NCBI GenBank assembly: GCA_029983625.1
Contig: JASBZF010000010.1
Location: 1-28,744, forward strand
Length of the DNA stretch: 28,744 bases
Direction of reading: 5' to 3'
Source of the DNA: Pauljensenia sp.
GTDB taxonomy: Bacteria > Actinomycetota > Actinomycetes > Actinomycetales > Actinomycetaceae
Below are positions 8,294 through 17,051 of this stretch, in pieces. A program made the translations under genes and the position numbers. The notes beneath the pieces are model-generated. The model saw only the letters and a program-made list of their open reading frames with translations. It had not been told where the DNA came from and did no database searches. Position 1 is the first letter of the stretch. Each line of letters starts with the position of its first letter.

Positions 8294-8308
8294 AGCATAA
8301 TTTATGCT
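8294..8308. repeat. Perfect AT-rich palindrome at a convergent gene end
   Basis: AGCATAA-T-TTATGCT is a perfect 7-bp inverted repeat about one base. It lies between the plus-strand restriction gene/ORF and the minus-strand lipoprotein remnant, close to both 3' ends. It could be a weak bidirectional terminator or a protein-binding site; no T-run supports the former strongly. Confidence 0.4.
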
Positions 8309-8329
8309 GTAGGCATTGGAAGCATAGAG

Positions 8330-8983
8330 TTATTTGGAATTACTCTCTGAGTATAGTATTTTTTGCGGTTCTGAAGAACACTGCCAGAATGCTTCTTTTC
8401 CTCTTTCTTCATCGACAACATATGGTATTGCATAAGCAGGCTCTTGACGATCATCATCCAAGGAACTCTCATACTTACGATGATTTTCTAGGGATTCAAG
8501 ATAATCCTCTCCTGAAAACGAAGGAGACACAACACCAAGTTTCACTAAACATGCTGCCATCAGCTCATATTCAGGAACTTTCTTCGGATTCCTTATCATC
8601 TCAAAGTACAGGGATCCAATTTCTAAAGTGAAAGTACGCTTCTCACATTCCTTTTCTTCACTGTAGATCTGTTCAATTTCTTCGTCATCAATCGAACCAT
8701 ACTTTATATCTCCTTGAGGATCTGCATAGTAACCAGAAAAACCTGCTTCGTGCATACAGGAGTTTTACGCTTGTGCCCGATCAAGCATTTCCGCTTCACT
8801 CACAACACTGTCAAGGAGAATCTCACGAACAGCAGTTTCTGCTTTTGTCCCCTTAGACTTTTCAATGATCTGCGCGATATCGGCTGCGTATGGACTAGAA
8901 CTTCCCTCATGCGACGTTGAATGCGCACATCCGCTTAAGAGAAGGACGGTAGACAGAAAACACCTAAGAAATGATTTGTTCAT
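8330..8983 (-). pseudogene. Lipoprotein gene interrupted by an in-frame stop
   Basis: Two open stretches lie in one frame, separated only by a TAA at 8765-8767. The first (8983-8765, 72 residues) starts MNKSFLRCFLSTVLLLSGC, a full lipoprotein signal peptide with lipobox LSGC. The second begins NSCMHEAGFSGYYADPQGD and runs 144 residues to 8330. Read through, they form a protein of about 217 residues whose CM..AGF..... segment resembles small actinobacterial lipoproteins with a Cys pair. A TAC or TAT (Tyr), CAA, AAA or GAA codon becoming TAA by one base would explain the break. The internal ATG at 8755 has no ribosome binding site, so separate expression is unlikely. Its base composition is more AT-rich than the flanks. 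Function unknown. Confidence 0.7.
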
Positions 8984-8989
8984 TTTTAC

Positions 8990-9049
8990 TCAAACTAATG
9001 TCGGGGTAAGCGTAAGCGTTGTCACAAGCGTAAGGGTCCGCTTCTTCAT
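8990..9049 (-). CDS. Possible 19-residue leader peptide upstream of the lipoprotein
   Basis: An ATG with a good AGGAG site 7 bases upstream opens a 19-codon frame, MKKRTLTLVTTLTLTPTLV, ending in TGA six bases before the lipoprotein ATG and in the same frame. It is built from repeated ACGCTT (Thr-Leu) codons. It has a better ribosome binding site than the lipoprotein itself. It may be a leader peptide coupling translation, or a decayed duplicate signal peptide. Upstream (9095-9120) TTGACTCC and GGACTCAA form a near-perfect inverted repeat. Confidence 0.3.
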   Translation of the reverse strand: MKKRTLTLVTTLTLTPTLV

Positions 9050-9125
9050 TGGAGTCTCCTTTGACGTGAAGAGTGAATCGTTGGGTCTTGAGTCCACCCT
9101 TGGAGTCAACACTGAATATAGCTGA

Positions 9126-9385
9126 CTTCACACATGTCTGCCGGGTTCTTGGATGAGATTATCGTTTACCTGCAGTTTTGTTGTGTGTTTAGTTTGTTTC
9201 CCGACTCACTGTGCCTATGTGAACAGAGTGCTCGAACGGGCTTACCTCTCATTCAGGTAGTGCCGACAGCTTCGACAACTCAGACTGTTTCGGTGATCTG
9301 GCAACATGTGTAGGATCATGTGCTCAGGCAAGTTGAAAGACGCAACTCATCTGCGCTCATAAAAAGAATGCGACACTTCGCGCTG
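9126..9385. other. Non-coding stretch before tRNA-Ala
   Basis: I see no coding frame with a credible ribosome binding site here. On the minus strand, just after the tRNA-Ala CCA end, GCGA-AGTG-TCGC followed by ATTCTTTTT (about 9361-9378) could be a weak terminator of the gyr/tRNA transcript. Confidence 0.35.
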
Positions 9386-9461
9386 TGGTGGAGCTAACGG
9401 GACTCGAACCCGTAACCCCCTGCTTGCAAAGCAGGTGCGCTACCAATTGCGCCATAGCCCC
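9386..9461 (-). tRNA. tRNA-Ala (anticodon TGC)
   Basis: The minus strand folds into a complete cloverleaf. The acceptor arm is GGGGCTA/TAGCTCC with discriminator A. The anticodon loop TTTGCAA carries TGC, and the T loop GGTTCGAGTCC is standard. The CCA end is encoded (9386-9388). It is 73 bases plus CCA. It pairs with tRNA-Ile downstream of gyrA, a conserved actinobacterial arrangement. Confidence 0.96.
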
Positions 9462-9472
9462 CTGTGAAAGAA

Positions 9473-9607
9473 TCAGTCCCAGGTGTCATCTGTGACGGAC
9501 TTCCAGAGCTCAGCATTATCGGAAAGATCTTGGAAGATCTGTCGAACGACAACTCCGATAACAACAGCTGCTGCAAGCGTCGAAAGAACCCTGATCCCTT
9601 TCTTCAT
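9473..9607 (-). CDS. DLW-39-like small protein between the tRNA genes
   Basis: A 44-codon gene starts at an ATG six bases after GGAG. The protein has a basic start (MKKGIRVLSTL), one hydrophobic stretch AAAVVIGVVV that could span or anchor in the membrane, then RQIFQDLSDNAELWKSVTDD. Small proteins of the DLW-39 family lie at this very position, by tRNA-Ile/tRNA-Ala after gyrA, in actinobacteria, and end in a similar D/E-L-W segment. The assignment rests on size, location and that motif. The role of the family is unknown to me. Confidence 0.75.
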   Translation of the reverse strand: MKKGIRVLSTLAAAVVIGVVVRQIFQDLSDNAELWKSVTDDTWD

Positions 9608-9635
9608 AGGATCTCCGCCTTTCTTCTATTGCGGA

Positions 9636-9712
9636 TGGTGGGCCTAGGTGGGCTCGAACCACCGACCTCAGTCTTATCAGGACTGCGCTCTAACCTACTG
9701 AGCTATAGGCCC
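9636..9712 (-). tRNA. tRNA-Ile (anticodon GAT)
   Basis: The minus strand gives acceptor arm GGGCCTA/TAGGCCC with discriminator A. The D loop is AGCTCAGTAGGTTAGAGC and the anticodon loop CTGATAA carries GAT. The T arm is GGTGGTTCGAGCCCACC-like, and CCA is encoded at 9636-9638. It is 74 bases plus CCA. A hairpin (GTACCC-TGC-GGGTAC, 9718-9732) lies just before its 5' end and may mark processing. Confidence 0.96.
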
Positions 9713-9843
9713 ATCCCGTACCCTGCGGGTACCGAATTATCCTAACCGCACCCTTGGCTCATCAGCAAATCCGAAGACGTGAACTGCGGCACGAGGTCGA
9801 TCAGCGCCTGAGCCTGAAGGAATCAGGGGTGCGAAAGACATGA

Positions 9844-10239
9844 TCACTCGTCCATGAGGGAAACCTTAACACCACCCACTAGAGAAGCGATGACGTTATA
9901 CAACATCGCCCCCACAGTAGAAGCAGCAGTAAGGAGAACGACGTTAGCGACAGCAACGATCGTCGCATAGGACAGCACCTTCGGAAGGCGCACGTAGTCC
10001 AAAAGCACCGTGAACTTCTGGGCACCAATCGTCGTCAGGAATTCCTCGATCGTCGAAAAGACGTGCATACCGTCAACCATGAGCCACAGGACTGCCGTAG
10101 CAACAACAAGGGCAATACCGAGGGCGACCGACAGAAGGAAACTCACCTTCATCACGGTCCACGCATCAATGCGGGCGATCGCTAAATCAACCCTGCGGGG
10201 AACATCATCTGTGGCGTACACGCTTGTCTCGTCGCTCAT
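9844..10239 (-). CDS. DUF3566 transmembrane protein
   Basis: This 131-residue protein matches DUF3566, the small membrane protein that follows gyrA in many actinobacteria. The N-terminus is short and polar. Segment RRVDLAIARIDAWTVMKVSFLLS leads into the first membrane helix (about 31-54, ALGIALVVATAVLWLMV). A middle section FSTIEEFLTTIG follows, then a second hydrophobic helix (about 94-120) with NVVLLTAASTVGAMLYNVIAS and a VGGVKVSL end. Its ATG overlaps the gyrA stop (ATGA), so the two are translationally coupled. Family function is not established. Confidence 0.9.
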   Translation of the reverse strand: MSDETSVYATDDVPRRVDLAIARIDAWTVMKVSFLLSVALGIALVVATAVLWLMVDGMHVFSTIEEFLTTIGAQKFTVLLDYVRLPKVLSYATIVAVANVVLLTAASTVGAMLYNVIASLVGGVKVSLMDE

Positions 10240-12851
10240 GCTTCTTTGCCTTCCTCAAAAGCGTTCAGGTCTGACGCTACAGCCTCTGAGCCGTTTTCGT
10301 CATCATTCGCCTTCGACTGCTCAGAATGAACATCCTTGGAAGCGGATTCTTCCTCATCCATATCGCGCTCCGGGTTCGGAGTGATCGCGATAATGCGGTC
10401 GTCTTCGTCAGGCCGGGCAAAAATGACACCCATCGTATTACGCGCAGTCGGACGCACGTCGGACGCATTCACTTGAACGAGTTTTCCGGATTCGGTGATG
10501 ACCATTACATCCTCATCCGGGTTCACAACGAGAGCACCAACCAAGCCACCACGCTCATCCACAAGTTTAGCGACGCGCACACCCATAGTGCCGCGCCCCT
10601 TCGTTGGATACTCCTCAACGGGGGTGCGTTTGGCATACCCGGATTCGGTGACGATCAGAAGATCCGCGCCTTCGCGCACAACCTCCATAGACAACAGTTC
10701 ATCGTCGCGAAGCTTTATGCCACGCACACCCGAAGTGGAACGACCCGTCGGGCGCAGTTGCTCATCGGTGGCAGAGAAACGAACCGCCTGGCCGTTTTGA
10801 GAAACAAGAATAAGATCCTGATCGGAACAGATGACCTGCGCAGAGACAAGTTCATCAGGACGACCTTCCTCATCTTCGCGCAAGTTAATCGCGATAATGC
10901 CACCTGAACGAGGAGAATCGTAAAGTTTCAGCGGCGTCTTTTTCACCAGGCCAGATTTCGTCGCGAGGACAAGATAATCGGCCATGTCATAGTTACGGAT
11001 TGCAAGAACCTGCGCGATCTTCTCATCCGGTTGGAACGCGAGAAGATTTGCAACATGCTGACCCTTCGCATCGCGACCGCCCTCGGGAATCTCGTATGCT
11101 TTCGCCCTGTAGACGCGCCCAAGATTCGTGAAGAATAAAAGCCAATGATGCGTTGTCGTCACAAAGAAGTGCTCTACAACATCATCGCCGCGCAACTGAG
11201 TGCCACGCACCCCTTTACCGCCGCGTTTTTGTGAACGGTAATTGTCGGTGCGCGTACGTTTCGCAAAACCATCTCGAGTGATCGTTACGACAACATCCTC
11301 TTCGGGGATAAGGTCTTCCATGCTCATCTCACCATCAAAGGGAACAATGCGCGTGCGACGTTCATCACCGTACTTGTCAACGATTTCGGAAAGTTCTTCA
11401 GAGATGATGGTTCTTTGGCGTTCCGGCTTGGCAAGAATGTCACGCAGATCGGTAACGCGCGCCGTCAGTTCAGTGTGCTCGTCAAGAATTTTTTGCCGTT
11501 CGAGGGCGGCCAGACGACGCAGCTGGAGAGCGAGGATCGCATCCGCTTGAACTTCATCCACACCGAGCAGATCCATAAGCCCAGATCGTGCTTGATCAAC
11601 GGTCGCAGAAGATCGAATAAGTGCAATAACCTCATCAAGAGCGTCGAGGGCTTTCAAATAACCTTCGAGAATGTGAAGTCGGTCGAGCGCCTTATTGAGA
11701 CGGAAATTCGTGCGTCGCACAATGACCTGCATTTGATGCGAAATCCAGTGCCGAACAAAACCGTCAATACTGAGCGTCCGTGGAACCCCATCAACTAGGG
11801 CAAGCATATTTGCCGAGAAGTTTTCCTGGAGCGCCGTGCGCTTGTACAAGTTATTGAGAACGACCTTAGCAACCGCATCGCGCTTCAAAACGATGACAAG
11901 TCGCTGACCGGTACGGCCTGAAGTCTCATCGCGGATATCAGCAATACCTTGAATCTGGCCGTCACGGACAAGCTGAGCGATCTTATCGGCAAGGTTATCC
12001 GGGTTAACCTGGTAGGGCAGTTCTGTAACGACAAGACACTGACGTCCGTGGATCTCTTCAACAGAGACAACGGCCCTTTGTGTAATGGAACCACGACCCG
12101 TCCGATAGGCATCTTCAATGCCTTTATGACCAAGAATTGTCGCACCCGTTGGAAAATCAGGTCCGGGAATAATGCGGATCAGTACTTCCAGGAGTTCTTC
12201 TCGTGTGGCCTCAGGATGAGTGAGCGACCACTGAATACCTTGCGCAACTTCACGTAAATTATGCGGCGGGATCCGGGTCGCCATACCGACGGCAATACCT
12301 TCAGAACCATTCACCAAAAGATTGGGGAAACGAGAAGGAAGAATCGTCGGTTCTTGATTTTTACCGTCGTAATTGTCTTGGAAATCAACGGAATCTTCGT
12401 CAATATCGCGCACCATCTCCATAGCAAGCGGCGCCATTTTACATTCCGTGTATCGGGGTGCAGCGGGACCGAGGTTACCGGGAGTACCGAAGTTACCTTG
12501 ACCTGCAACCAGCGGGTAACGCAGCGACCACCATTGAACCAAACGCGCGAGAGCATCGTAGATCGCCGAATCGCCGTGCGGATGATAGTTACCCATGACG
12601 TCACCGACAACGCGCGAAGACTTCGAGAAAGAAGAGTTCGGACGGTAGCCTCCGTCATACATCGCGTAGAGGACGCGGCGGTGAACGGGCTTAAGGCCGT
12701 CACGTACATCAGGAAGTGCGCGTCCAACGATGACGCTCATCGCGTAGTCGAGATAGGACCTTTGCATTTCGACCTGCAGGTCAACCTGTTGGACGCGGTC
12801 GTAGTCAAGTGCCGCTTCGGTCTCAGTCGTGTGATCGTCGCTCACGTTCAT
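10236..12851 (-). CDS. gyrA: DNA gyrase subunit A
   Basis: The protein has 871 residues, normal for GyrA, the DNA-breaking and rejoining subunit that introduces negative supercoils with GyrB. The catalytic tyrosine is Tyr134 in APRYTECKM. The quinolone-determining region reads HPHGDSAIYDA, with Ser95 and Asp99 at the positions equivalent to E. coli 83 and 87, so it looks like a quinolone-sensitive allele. The C-terminal DNA-wrapping domain carries the GyrA box QKRGGKG, followed by the repeated blades. The last 45 or so residues are an acidic disordered tail. It lies 62 bases after gyrB and overlaps DUF3566 by four bases. Confidence 0.97.
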   Translation of the reverse strand: MNVSDDHTTETEAALDYDRVQQVDLQVEMQRSYLDYAMSVIVGRALPDVRDGLKPVHRRVLYAMYDGGYRPNSSFSKSSRVVGDVMGNYHPHGDSAIYDALARLVQWWSLRYPLVAGQGNFGTPGNLGPAAPRYTECKMAPLAMEMVRDIDEDSVDFQDNYDGKNQEPTILPSRFPNLLVNGSEGIAVGMATRIPPHNLREVAQGIQWSLTHPEATREELLEVLIRIIPGPDFPTGATILGHKGIEDAYRTGRGSITQRAVVSVEEIHGRQCLVVTELPYQVNPDNLADKIAQLVRDGQIQGIADIRDETSGRTGQRLVIVLKRDAVAKVVLNNLYKRTALQENFSANMLALVDGVPRTLSIDGFVRHWISHQMQVIVRRTNFRLNKALDRLHILEGYLKALDALDEVIALIRSSATVDQARSGLMDLLGVDEVQADAILALQLRRLAALERQKILDEHTELTARVTDLRDILAKPERQRTIISEELSEIVDKYGDERRTRIVPFDGEMSMEDLIPEEDVVVTITRDGFAKRTRTDNYRSQKRGGKGVRGTQLRGDDVVEHFFVTTTHHWLLFFTNLGRVYRAKAYEIPEGGRDAKGQHVANLLAFQPDEKIAQVLAIRNYDMADYLVLATKSGLVKKTPLKLYDSPRSGGIIAINLREDEEGRPDELVSAQVICSDQDLILVSQNGQAVRFSATDEQLRPTGRSTSGVRGIKLRDDELLSMEVVREGADLLIVTESGYAKRTPVEEYPTKGRGTMGVRVAKLVDERGGLVGALVVNPDEDVMVITESGKLVQVNASDVRPTARNTMGVIFARPDEDDRIIAITPNPERDMDEEESASKDVHSEQSKANDDENGSEAVASDLNAFEEGKEA

Positions 12852-12913
12852 CCTTCACTTCGTCGGTGCCGAGGGCGGGGCTCTCGTCTCAATAAGACTG
12901 GATTCGGCGGATA

Positions 12914-14941
12914 TCAAATGTCGAGGAAGCGCACGTCCGCAGCGTTGCGCTGAATGAAAGAACGCCTACGATCAACATCGTCGCCCATGAGGATCGTGAA
13001 GATCTCATCGGCATCGGCGGCTTCATCGAGGGTCACCTTTTTAAGGATTCGACGCGCCGGATCCATCGTGGTTTCCCACAGCTCATGGTCATTCATTTCA
13101 CCCAGGCCCTTATAGCGTTGGATACCGCCTTCTTTGGGAAGGCGCCGATTCTGGGCTTGTCCTGCACTGAGGAGCTTGTCGCGTTCCTTATCCGAATAGG
13201 CGAACTCGTGTTCGGCGTTCGTCCATTTGATCCGGTAAAGCGGAGGCATCGCAATATACGTGTGTCCCTGCTCAATAAGGGGACGCATATAGCGGAAAAG
13301 GAGAGTGAGTAAAAGGGTTGCAATATGTTGGCCGTCAACGTCTGCGTCAGCCATGATGACGATTTTCCCGTAACGCAGCTTGTCGAGATCGAAATCTTCA
13401 CCGATTCCCGTACCAAAAGCTGTAATGAGTGAACGGATCGTATCTGAGGACAGTGCTCGGTCCAGGCGCGCCTTTTCAACGTTGAGGATCTTACCTCGGA
13501 TCGGCATGATCGCCTGATGTTCAGGGTCACGGCCACCAACTGCTGAACCGCCCGCAGAATCGCCCTCGACAATGAAAATTTCACAGTCAGACGGGTTGCG
13601 TGAGGAACAGTCGCGGAGCTTACCGGGCATAGAAGCGGACTCAAGGACACCCTTACGTCGAGTTGCTTCACGGGCCTTCCTGGCCGCGACCCTGGCTGCT
13701 TGAGCCTGCTGGCCTTTTGTGATGATGGCTTTTGCGTCGGCGGGGTGAGCATCGAACCAGTCCGTGAGCTGGGCGTACACCTGCTGCTGCACGAAAGTTC
13801 TTGCCTCTGTATTACCGAGCTTTGTTTTTGTCTGACCTTCGAACTGCGGCTCGGTGAGTTTAACGGAAATGACGGCAGTTAAGCCTTCACGGATATCATC
13901 GCCCGTGAGGTTGTCGTCCTTATCCTTGATGATTCCTTTTTCACGTCCATAACGGTTAACGAGGGTGGTGAGAGCCGTGCGGAAGCCCTCTTCGTGCATA
14001 CCGCCCTCGGTTGTGTTGATCGTATTAGCGAAGGTATGAACCGAAGACGAATAGGCGGTGGTCCACTGCATTGCGATTTCAAGACTCATCGTGCCTTCGT
14101 CATTTTCTGATTCAAAGTCGATGATCTCAGCGTTAATCGGCTCGTTCTTTTTTGTTGAGTCAATGTATTCCACGTAGTCACGCAGACCGTGCTCATACAA
14201 GTAAGAGACGCGACGGAAACCGGGAATCGGATCGTCTGCGGTACCGAGCTCGTCACCAGTGATTTCGTCACCCTCATCAACGGCACTGGGACGTTCATCT
14301 GTGAGGGTAATGCGCAGGCCCTTGTTCAAGAAGGCCATCTGTTGAAAACGTTGACGCAGGGTCTCGAAAGAAAACTCCGTGGTCTCAAAAATTTCAGGGT
14401 CCGGGTAGAAAGTCTGAGTTGTTCCTGTCTCTTCGGTTTCTTCACCGCGGACAAGTTCGGTGATCGGAGTGCCACCATTGGCGAAAGACATACGCCAGGC
14501 ATAGCCCTGACGACGCACAATTGTGTCAACGCGCGTAGACAGGGCGTTGACGACGGAAATACCGACACCGTGCAAACCACCGGACACCGCGTATCCGCCG
14601 CCGCCGAATTTGCCGCCAGCGTGAAGGATCGTCATGACGACCTCGACGGTTGGTTTACCTTCCGTGGGGTGCAGATCAACAGGGATACCGCGCCCATCAT
14701 CGATGACACGGATGCCGCCGTCAGCAAGGATCGTCACGTCAATATGGCTGGCGTAACCGGCAAGAGCTTCATCGACAGAGTTATCAACAACTTCGTACAC
14801 CAGGTGATGCAGACCGCGTTCGCCGGTCGAGCCGATGTACATGCCCGGACGCTTACGAACGGCCTCCAAACCTTCGAGAACGGTGATATCTGAAGCTCCG
14901 TAGCTTTCAGAACCATTCGTTGTCTTCTCGTTGTCAGCCAC
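12914..14941 (-). CDS. gyrB: DNA gyrase subunit B
   Basis: The protein is about 675 residues, the usual size outside the enterobacterial GyrB with its extra insert. The GHKL ATPase domain shows VDNSVDEALAGY, DDGRGIPVD and the glycine-rich lid GGLHGVGISVVNALS. The TOPRIM domain has EGDSAGGSA and DADVDGQHI, and the C-terminal block has RYKGLGEMN. I chose the GTG at 14941 because GAGGGGAG sits four bases before it. The ATG at 14959 would place that site inside the gene and lacks its own. An extended -10 promoter lies about 50 bases upstream. It powers GyrA-mediated supercoiling. Confidence 0.96.
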   Translation of the reverse strand: MADNEKTTNGSESYGASDITVLEGLEAVRKRPGMYIGSTGERGLHHLVYEVVDNSVDEALAGYASHIDVTILADGGIRVIDDGRGIPVDLHPTEGKPTVEVVMTILHAGGKFGGGGYAVSGGLHGVGISVVNALSTRVDTIVRRQGYAWRMSFANGGTPITELVRGEETEETGTTQTFYPDPEIFETTEFSFETLRQRFQQMAFLNKGLRITLTDERPSAVDEGDEITGDELGTADDPIPGFRRVSYLYEHGLRDYVEYIDSTKKNEPINAEIIDFESENDEGTMSLEIAMQWTTAYSSSVHTFANTINTTEGGMHEEGFRTALTTLVNRYGREKGIIKDKDDNLTGDDIREGLTAVISVKLTEPQFEGQTKTKLGNTEARTFVQQQVYAQLTDWFDAHPADAKAIITKGQQAQAARVAARKAREATRRKGVLESASMPGKLRDCSSRNPSDCEIFIVEGDSAGGSAVGGRDPEHQAIMPIRGKILNVEKARLDRALSSDTIRSLITAFGTGIGEDFDLDKLRYGKIVIMADADVDGQHIATLLLTLLFRYMRPLIEQGHTYIAMPPLYRIKWTNAEHEFAYSDKERDKLLSAGQAQNRRLPKEGGIQRYKGLGEMNDHELWETTMDPARRILKKVTLDEAADADEIFTILMGDDVDRRRSFIQRNAADVRFLDI

Positions 14942-14991
14942 GCGGCTCCCCTCATCCATTCAGGCTGTGTACCCGAACATTAACCCCGTCA

Positions 14992-15000
14992 ATTTTAGCA
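14992..15000 (-). promoter_or_regulatory. Extended -10 promoter of gyrB
   Basis: On the minus strand TGC-TAAAAT gives an extended -10 element about 50 bases before the gyrB start. No good -35 hexamer is seen 17 bases upstream, as is common for extended -10 promoters. It would drive gyrB-gyrA-DUF3566 and perhaps the tRNAs. Confidence 0.45.
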
Positions 15001-15136
15001 AAAACAGCCATTCATCACGGCTCCCCCTCGTTCAACAGGGCGACTTCGTACCCCGCGCGACCTGGGATGATAGCACTGTGAGACAGAGGACACTCCCCGC
15101 AGCTTCCTCCCTCCTGAAATACGCGCTCTTTCCCAC

Positions 15137-15868
15137 TCATCCGTAAGTATCGCGCGGACCCCGACCCTTCACCGATAGGGGCCCCTTACGCCACGAGGGC
15201 GCAACCGGACCGCGAATAATAACTTGCTGAACAACCCCGGAACCGAACTCTTCATCAATGCGTCGCTCAATCATCTGAAGAAGAAGGTGGAGCTGTTTTG
15301 CCCAGGCAGTTGAAGAACATCTGACGATCAGCGTATGGTCCTCAAAAGCTTCGACCTCGGAATGTTCGGCCACATTGGGTCCAACAATCTGCGGCCATTT
15401 CGCCATAATGGAGCCCATTTTCGTCGGCGTATCCCACTGTTTCTTCGCGATCATCGTGTCAAGAACCTGATCGATACGTCCCGCAGGTCGATACTTCAGG
15501 CGCATCGCGGCAAGCCCCGGTGCTTTTACCCATTTTGTCTGCGCTCGAATCTTCGCACGTTCAAGGGCAAGAAGATCACCTTGTCTCTTGTCTGCCTCCA
15601 CAGGTGAAGCATTGTCTTGACTCGAATCGACAAGGCCCGCAACTTCAAGAGCAGTTTCTTCACAGACCCCTCGTAAATCACCCAGGCTCGGTCTTGATTC
15701 CTCCATCCCCCACGTGGGCAGTGCGGTGCGAATATAGCCTTTTGCTCGGGCGATCTTTTGGGCTCTGGCCAGTGCGCGAGCAAGGTATTCTTCAGAGCAT
15801 TTTTGAAGAGAATCCGACTCTTTTTGGACAGAAAAAGAATCCGAAGCTGAGGAAATGTGCGCACTCAT
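15137..15868 (-). CDS. DUF721 protein, DciA-like helicase loader
   Basis: This 243-residue protein has the DUF721 domain in its C-terminal half: WPQIVGPNVAEHSEVEAFEDH, then LIVRCSSTAWAKQLHLL and a basic end. In other bacteria DciA (DUF721) helps load DnaB, and the gene sits between recF and gyrB in actinobacteria. The N-terminal 130 residues are an extension rich in Ala/Lys/Arg, with a predicted helical stretch (ARALARAQKIARAKGY). It is longer than usual and not recognised. Its ATG overlaps the recF stop by four bases, indicating coupling. The loader role is by homology, not shown here. Confidence 0.85.
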   Translation of the reverse strand: MSAHISSASDSFSVQKESDSLQKCSEEYLARALARAQKIARAKGYIRTALPTWGMEESRPSLGDLRGVCEETALEVAGLVDSSQDNASPVEADKRQGDLLALERAKIRAQTKWVKAPGLAAMRLKYRPAGRIDQVLDTMIAKKQWDTPTKMGSIMAKWPQIVGPNVAEHSEVEAFEDHTLIVRCSSTAWAKQLHLLLQMIERRIDEEFGSGVVQQVIIRGPVAPSWRKGPLSVKGRGPRDTYG

Positions 15869-17049
15869 GAAGCCACCGATCCGCCCTCGGGAGTCCAGGC
15901 AACAGAAATCACGTGTGCGTCCAGTTCAGAAGGAATATCCGCCTGAACTGCAGCCGTGATAAGCACCTGATCGGCTGCATGAACACGTGCCGCTAAACCA
16001 CTGCGTCGTTTTTCATCAAGCTCGGCGAAAACATCATCAAGGATGAGGATCGGTGTTTCCCCTTCTTCACGCAGAAGATCAAAAGATCCGAGCTTTAAAG
16101 CCAATGCCACCGACCACGATTCACCGTGACTGGCAAAGCCTTTTACGGGCATATGTCCCAGCTTCAAGGAAAGATCATCACGATGTGCTCCGACGAGGTT
16201 GACCCCTCGGATTGTTTCTTGTTCACGTATTCTTTCCAGTGCTGCAAGGAGCCTGAGGGTCTGTGCCTCAACATCTTCCAGGTCAGCGCTTCTGGAATCG
16301 TTCTCCTTCGTGCCGATTACCCGATCAATCGAGGCATCGAAACGAAGCGACAGGGTGCGCGGCGAGTCAGCGATATCTTCGTAGGCGCGCTTTGCCGGTG
16401 CTGAAAGTATCGTCGTTACATGGTGGCGAGTGGCCGTGATTTTTGCTGAAAGATGAGCAAACTTTTCATCCCAGATCCGTATCGTTGACAGTTCTGGTTC
16501 ATGTCCCTTGCGGATCGCCATTTGCGCCTGCTTCATCAAAGCTGCGCGCTGACGTGCCACGCGATCAAATTCGCTGCGAGTCTGAGCAAAAAGAGGGTGC
16601 ATCTGGACTGCAAGGTCATCAAGTAGGGTCCTGCGGATTCCCGGTTCACCTCGAACAATCTGAAGATCCTCGGGTGCAAAAACAACGCTTCTCACAAGTC
16701 CGAGAAGATCACGGGGTTTCACGTGTGCGCGATTAATCCTCGCCCGGTTCGCTTTCCCTCGAACAATCTCAAGTTCAAGGACTTTTTCACGATCTTCAAG
16801 TCCGAGGGTTTTTACTCTGACGAATGCACCTGCGGGCACCTCTTCGCCCTCGTCAATGGGAATACGCACGAGCGCTGAATCGGCACCGACGCGGTGAGAA
16901 GAGAATGTCGAAAGATACGCAATCGCCTCTACAAGATTCGTCTTTCCTTGGCCGTTTGCTCCAAGGAGGACGCTCGGCCCTTCAGGCAGTTCGAGAACAA
17001 GATGATGCCAGGAACGGAAATTGTCGAGGGCGAGGTGCGAGATCCGCAT
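15865..17049 (-). CDS. recF: DNA repair ATPase RecF
   Basis: The 394-residue protein is a typical RecF, an SMC-like ATPase that, with RecO and RecR, helps RecA act at gaps. It starts MRISHLALDNFRSWHHL. Walker A is GANGQGKTNLVEAI (about 33-46). The ABC signature region lies near SHGESWSVALALKLGSF, and Walker B is ILILDDVFAELDEKRRSGL. The gene begins two bases after the dnaN stop and ends overlapping DUF721, so dnaN-recF-dciA form one coupled operon. Confidence 0.95.
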   Translation of the reverse strand: MRISHLALDNFRSWHHLVLELPEGPSVLLGANGQGKTNLVEAIAYLSTFSSHRVGADSALVRIPIDEGEEVPAGAFVRVKTLGLEDREKVLELEIVRGKANRARINRAHVKPRDLLGLVRSVVFAPEDLQIVRGEPGIRRTLLDDLAVQMHPLFAQTRSEFDRVARQRAALMKQAQMAIRKGHEPELSTIRIWDEKFAHLSAKITATRHHVTTILSAPAKRAYEDIADSPRTLSLRFDASIDRVIGTKENDSRSADLEDVEAQTLRLLAALERIREQETIRGVNLVGAHRDDLSLKLGHMPVKGFASHGESWSVALALKLGSFDLLREEGETPILILDDVFAELDEKRRSGLAARVHAADQVLITAAVQADIPSELDAHVISVAWTPEGGSVAS

Positions 17050-17051
17050 CC

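Noticed and set aside
12261..12953. 230-codon plus-strand frame opposite gyrA
   Set aside because: It is the complement of conserved GyrA codons; composition and lack of motifs mark it as a shadow.
14189..14893. Long plus-strand frame of 234 codons opposite gyrB
   Set aside because: It is antisense to a clear GyrB, has no ribosome binding site and no recognisable protein features.
16715..16730. parS-like GGTTTCACGTGTGCGC in recF
   Set aside because: Only one half matches the parS consensus (10 of 16 positions), so it is not called a site.
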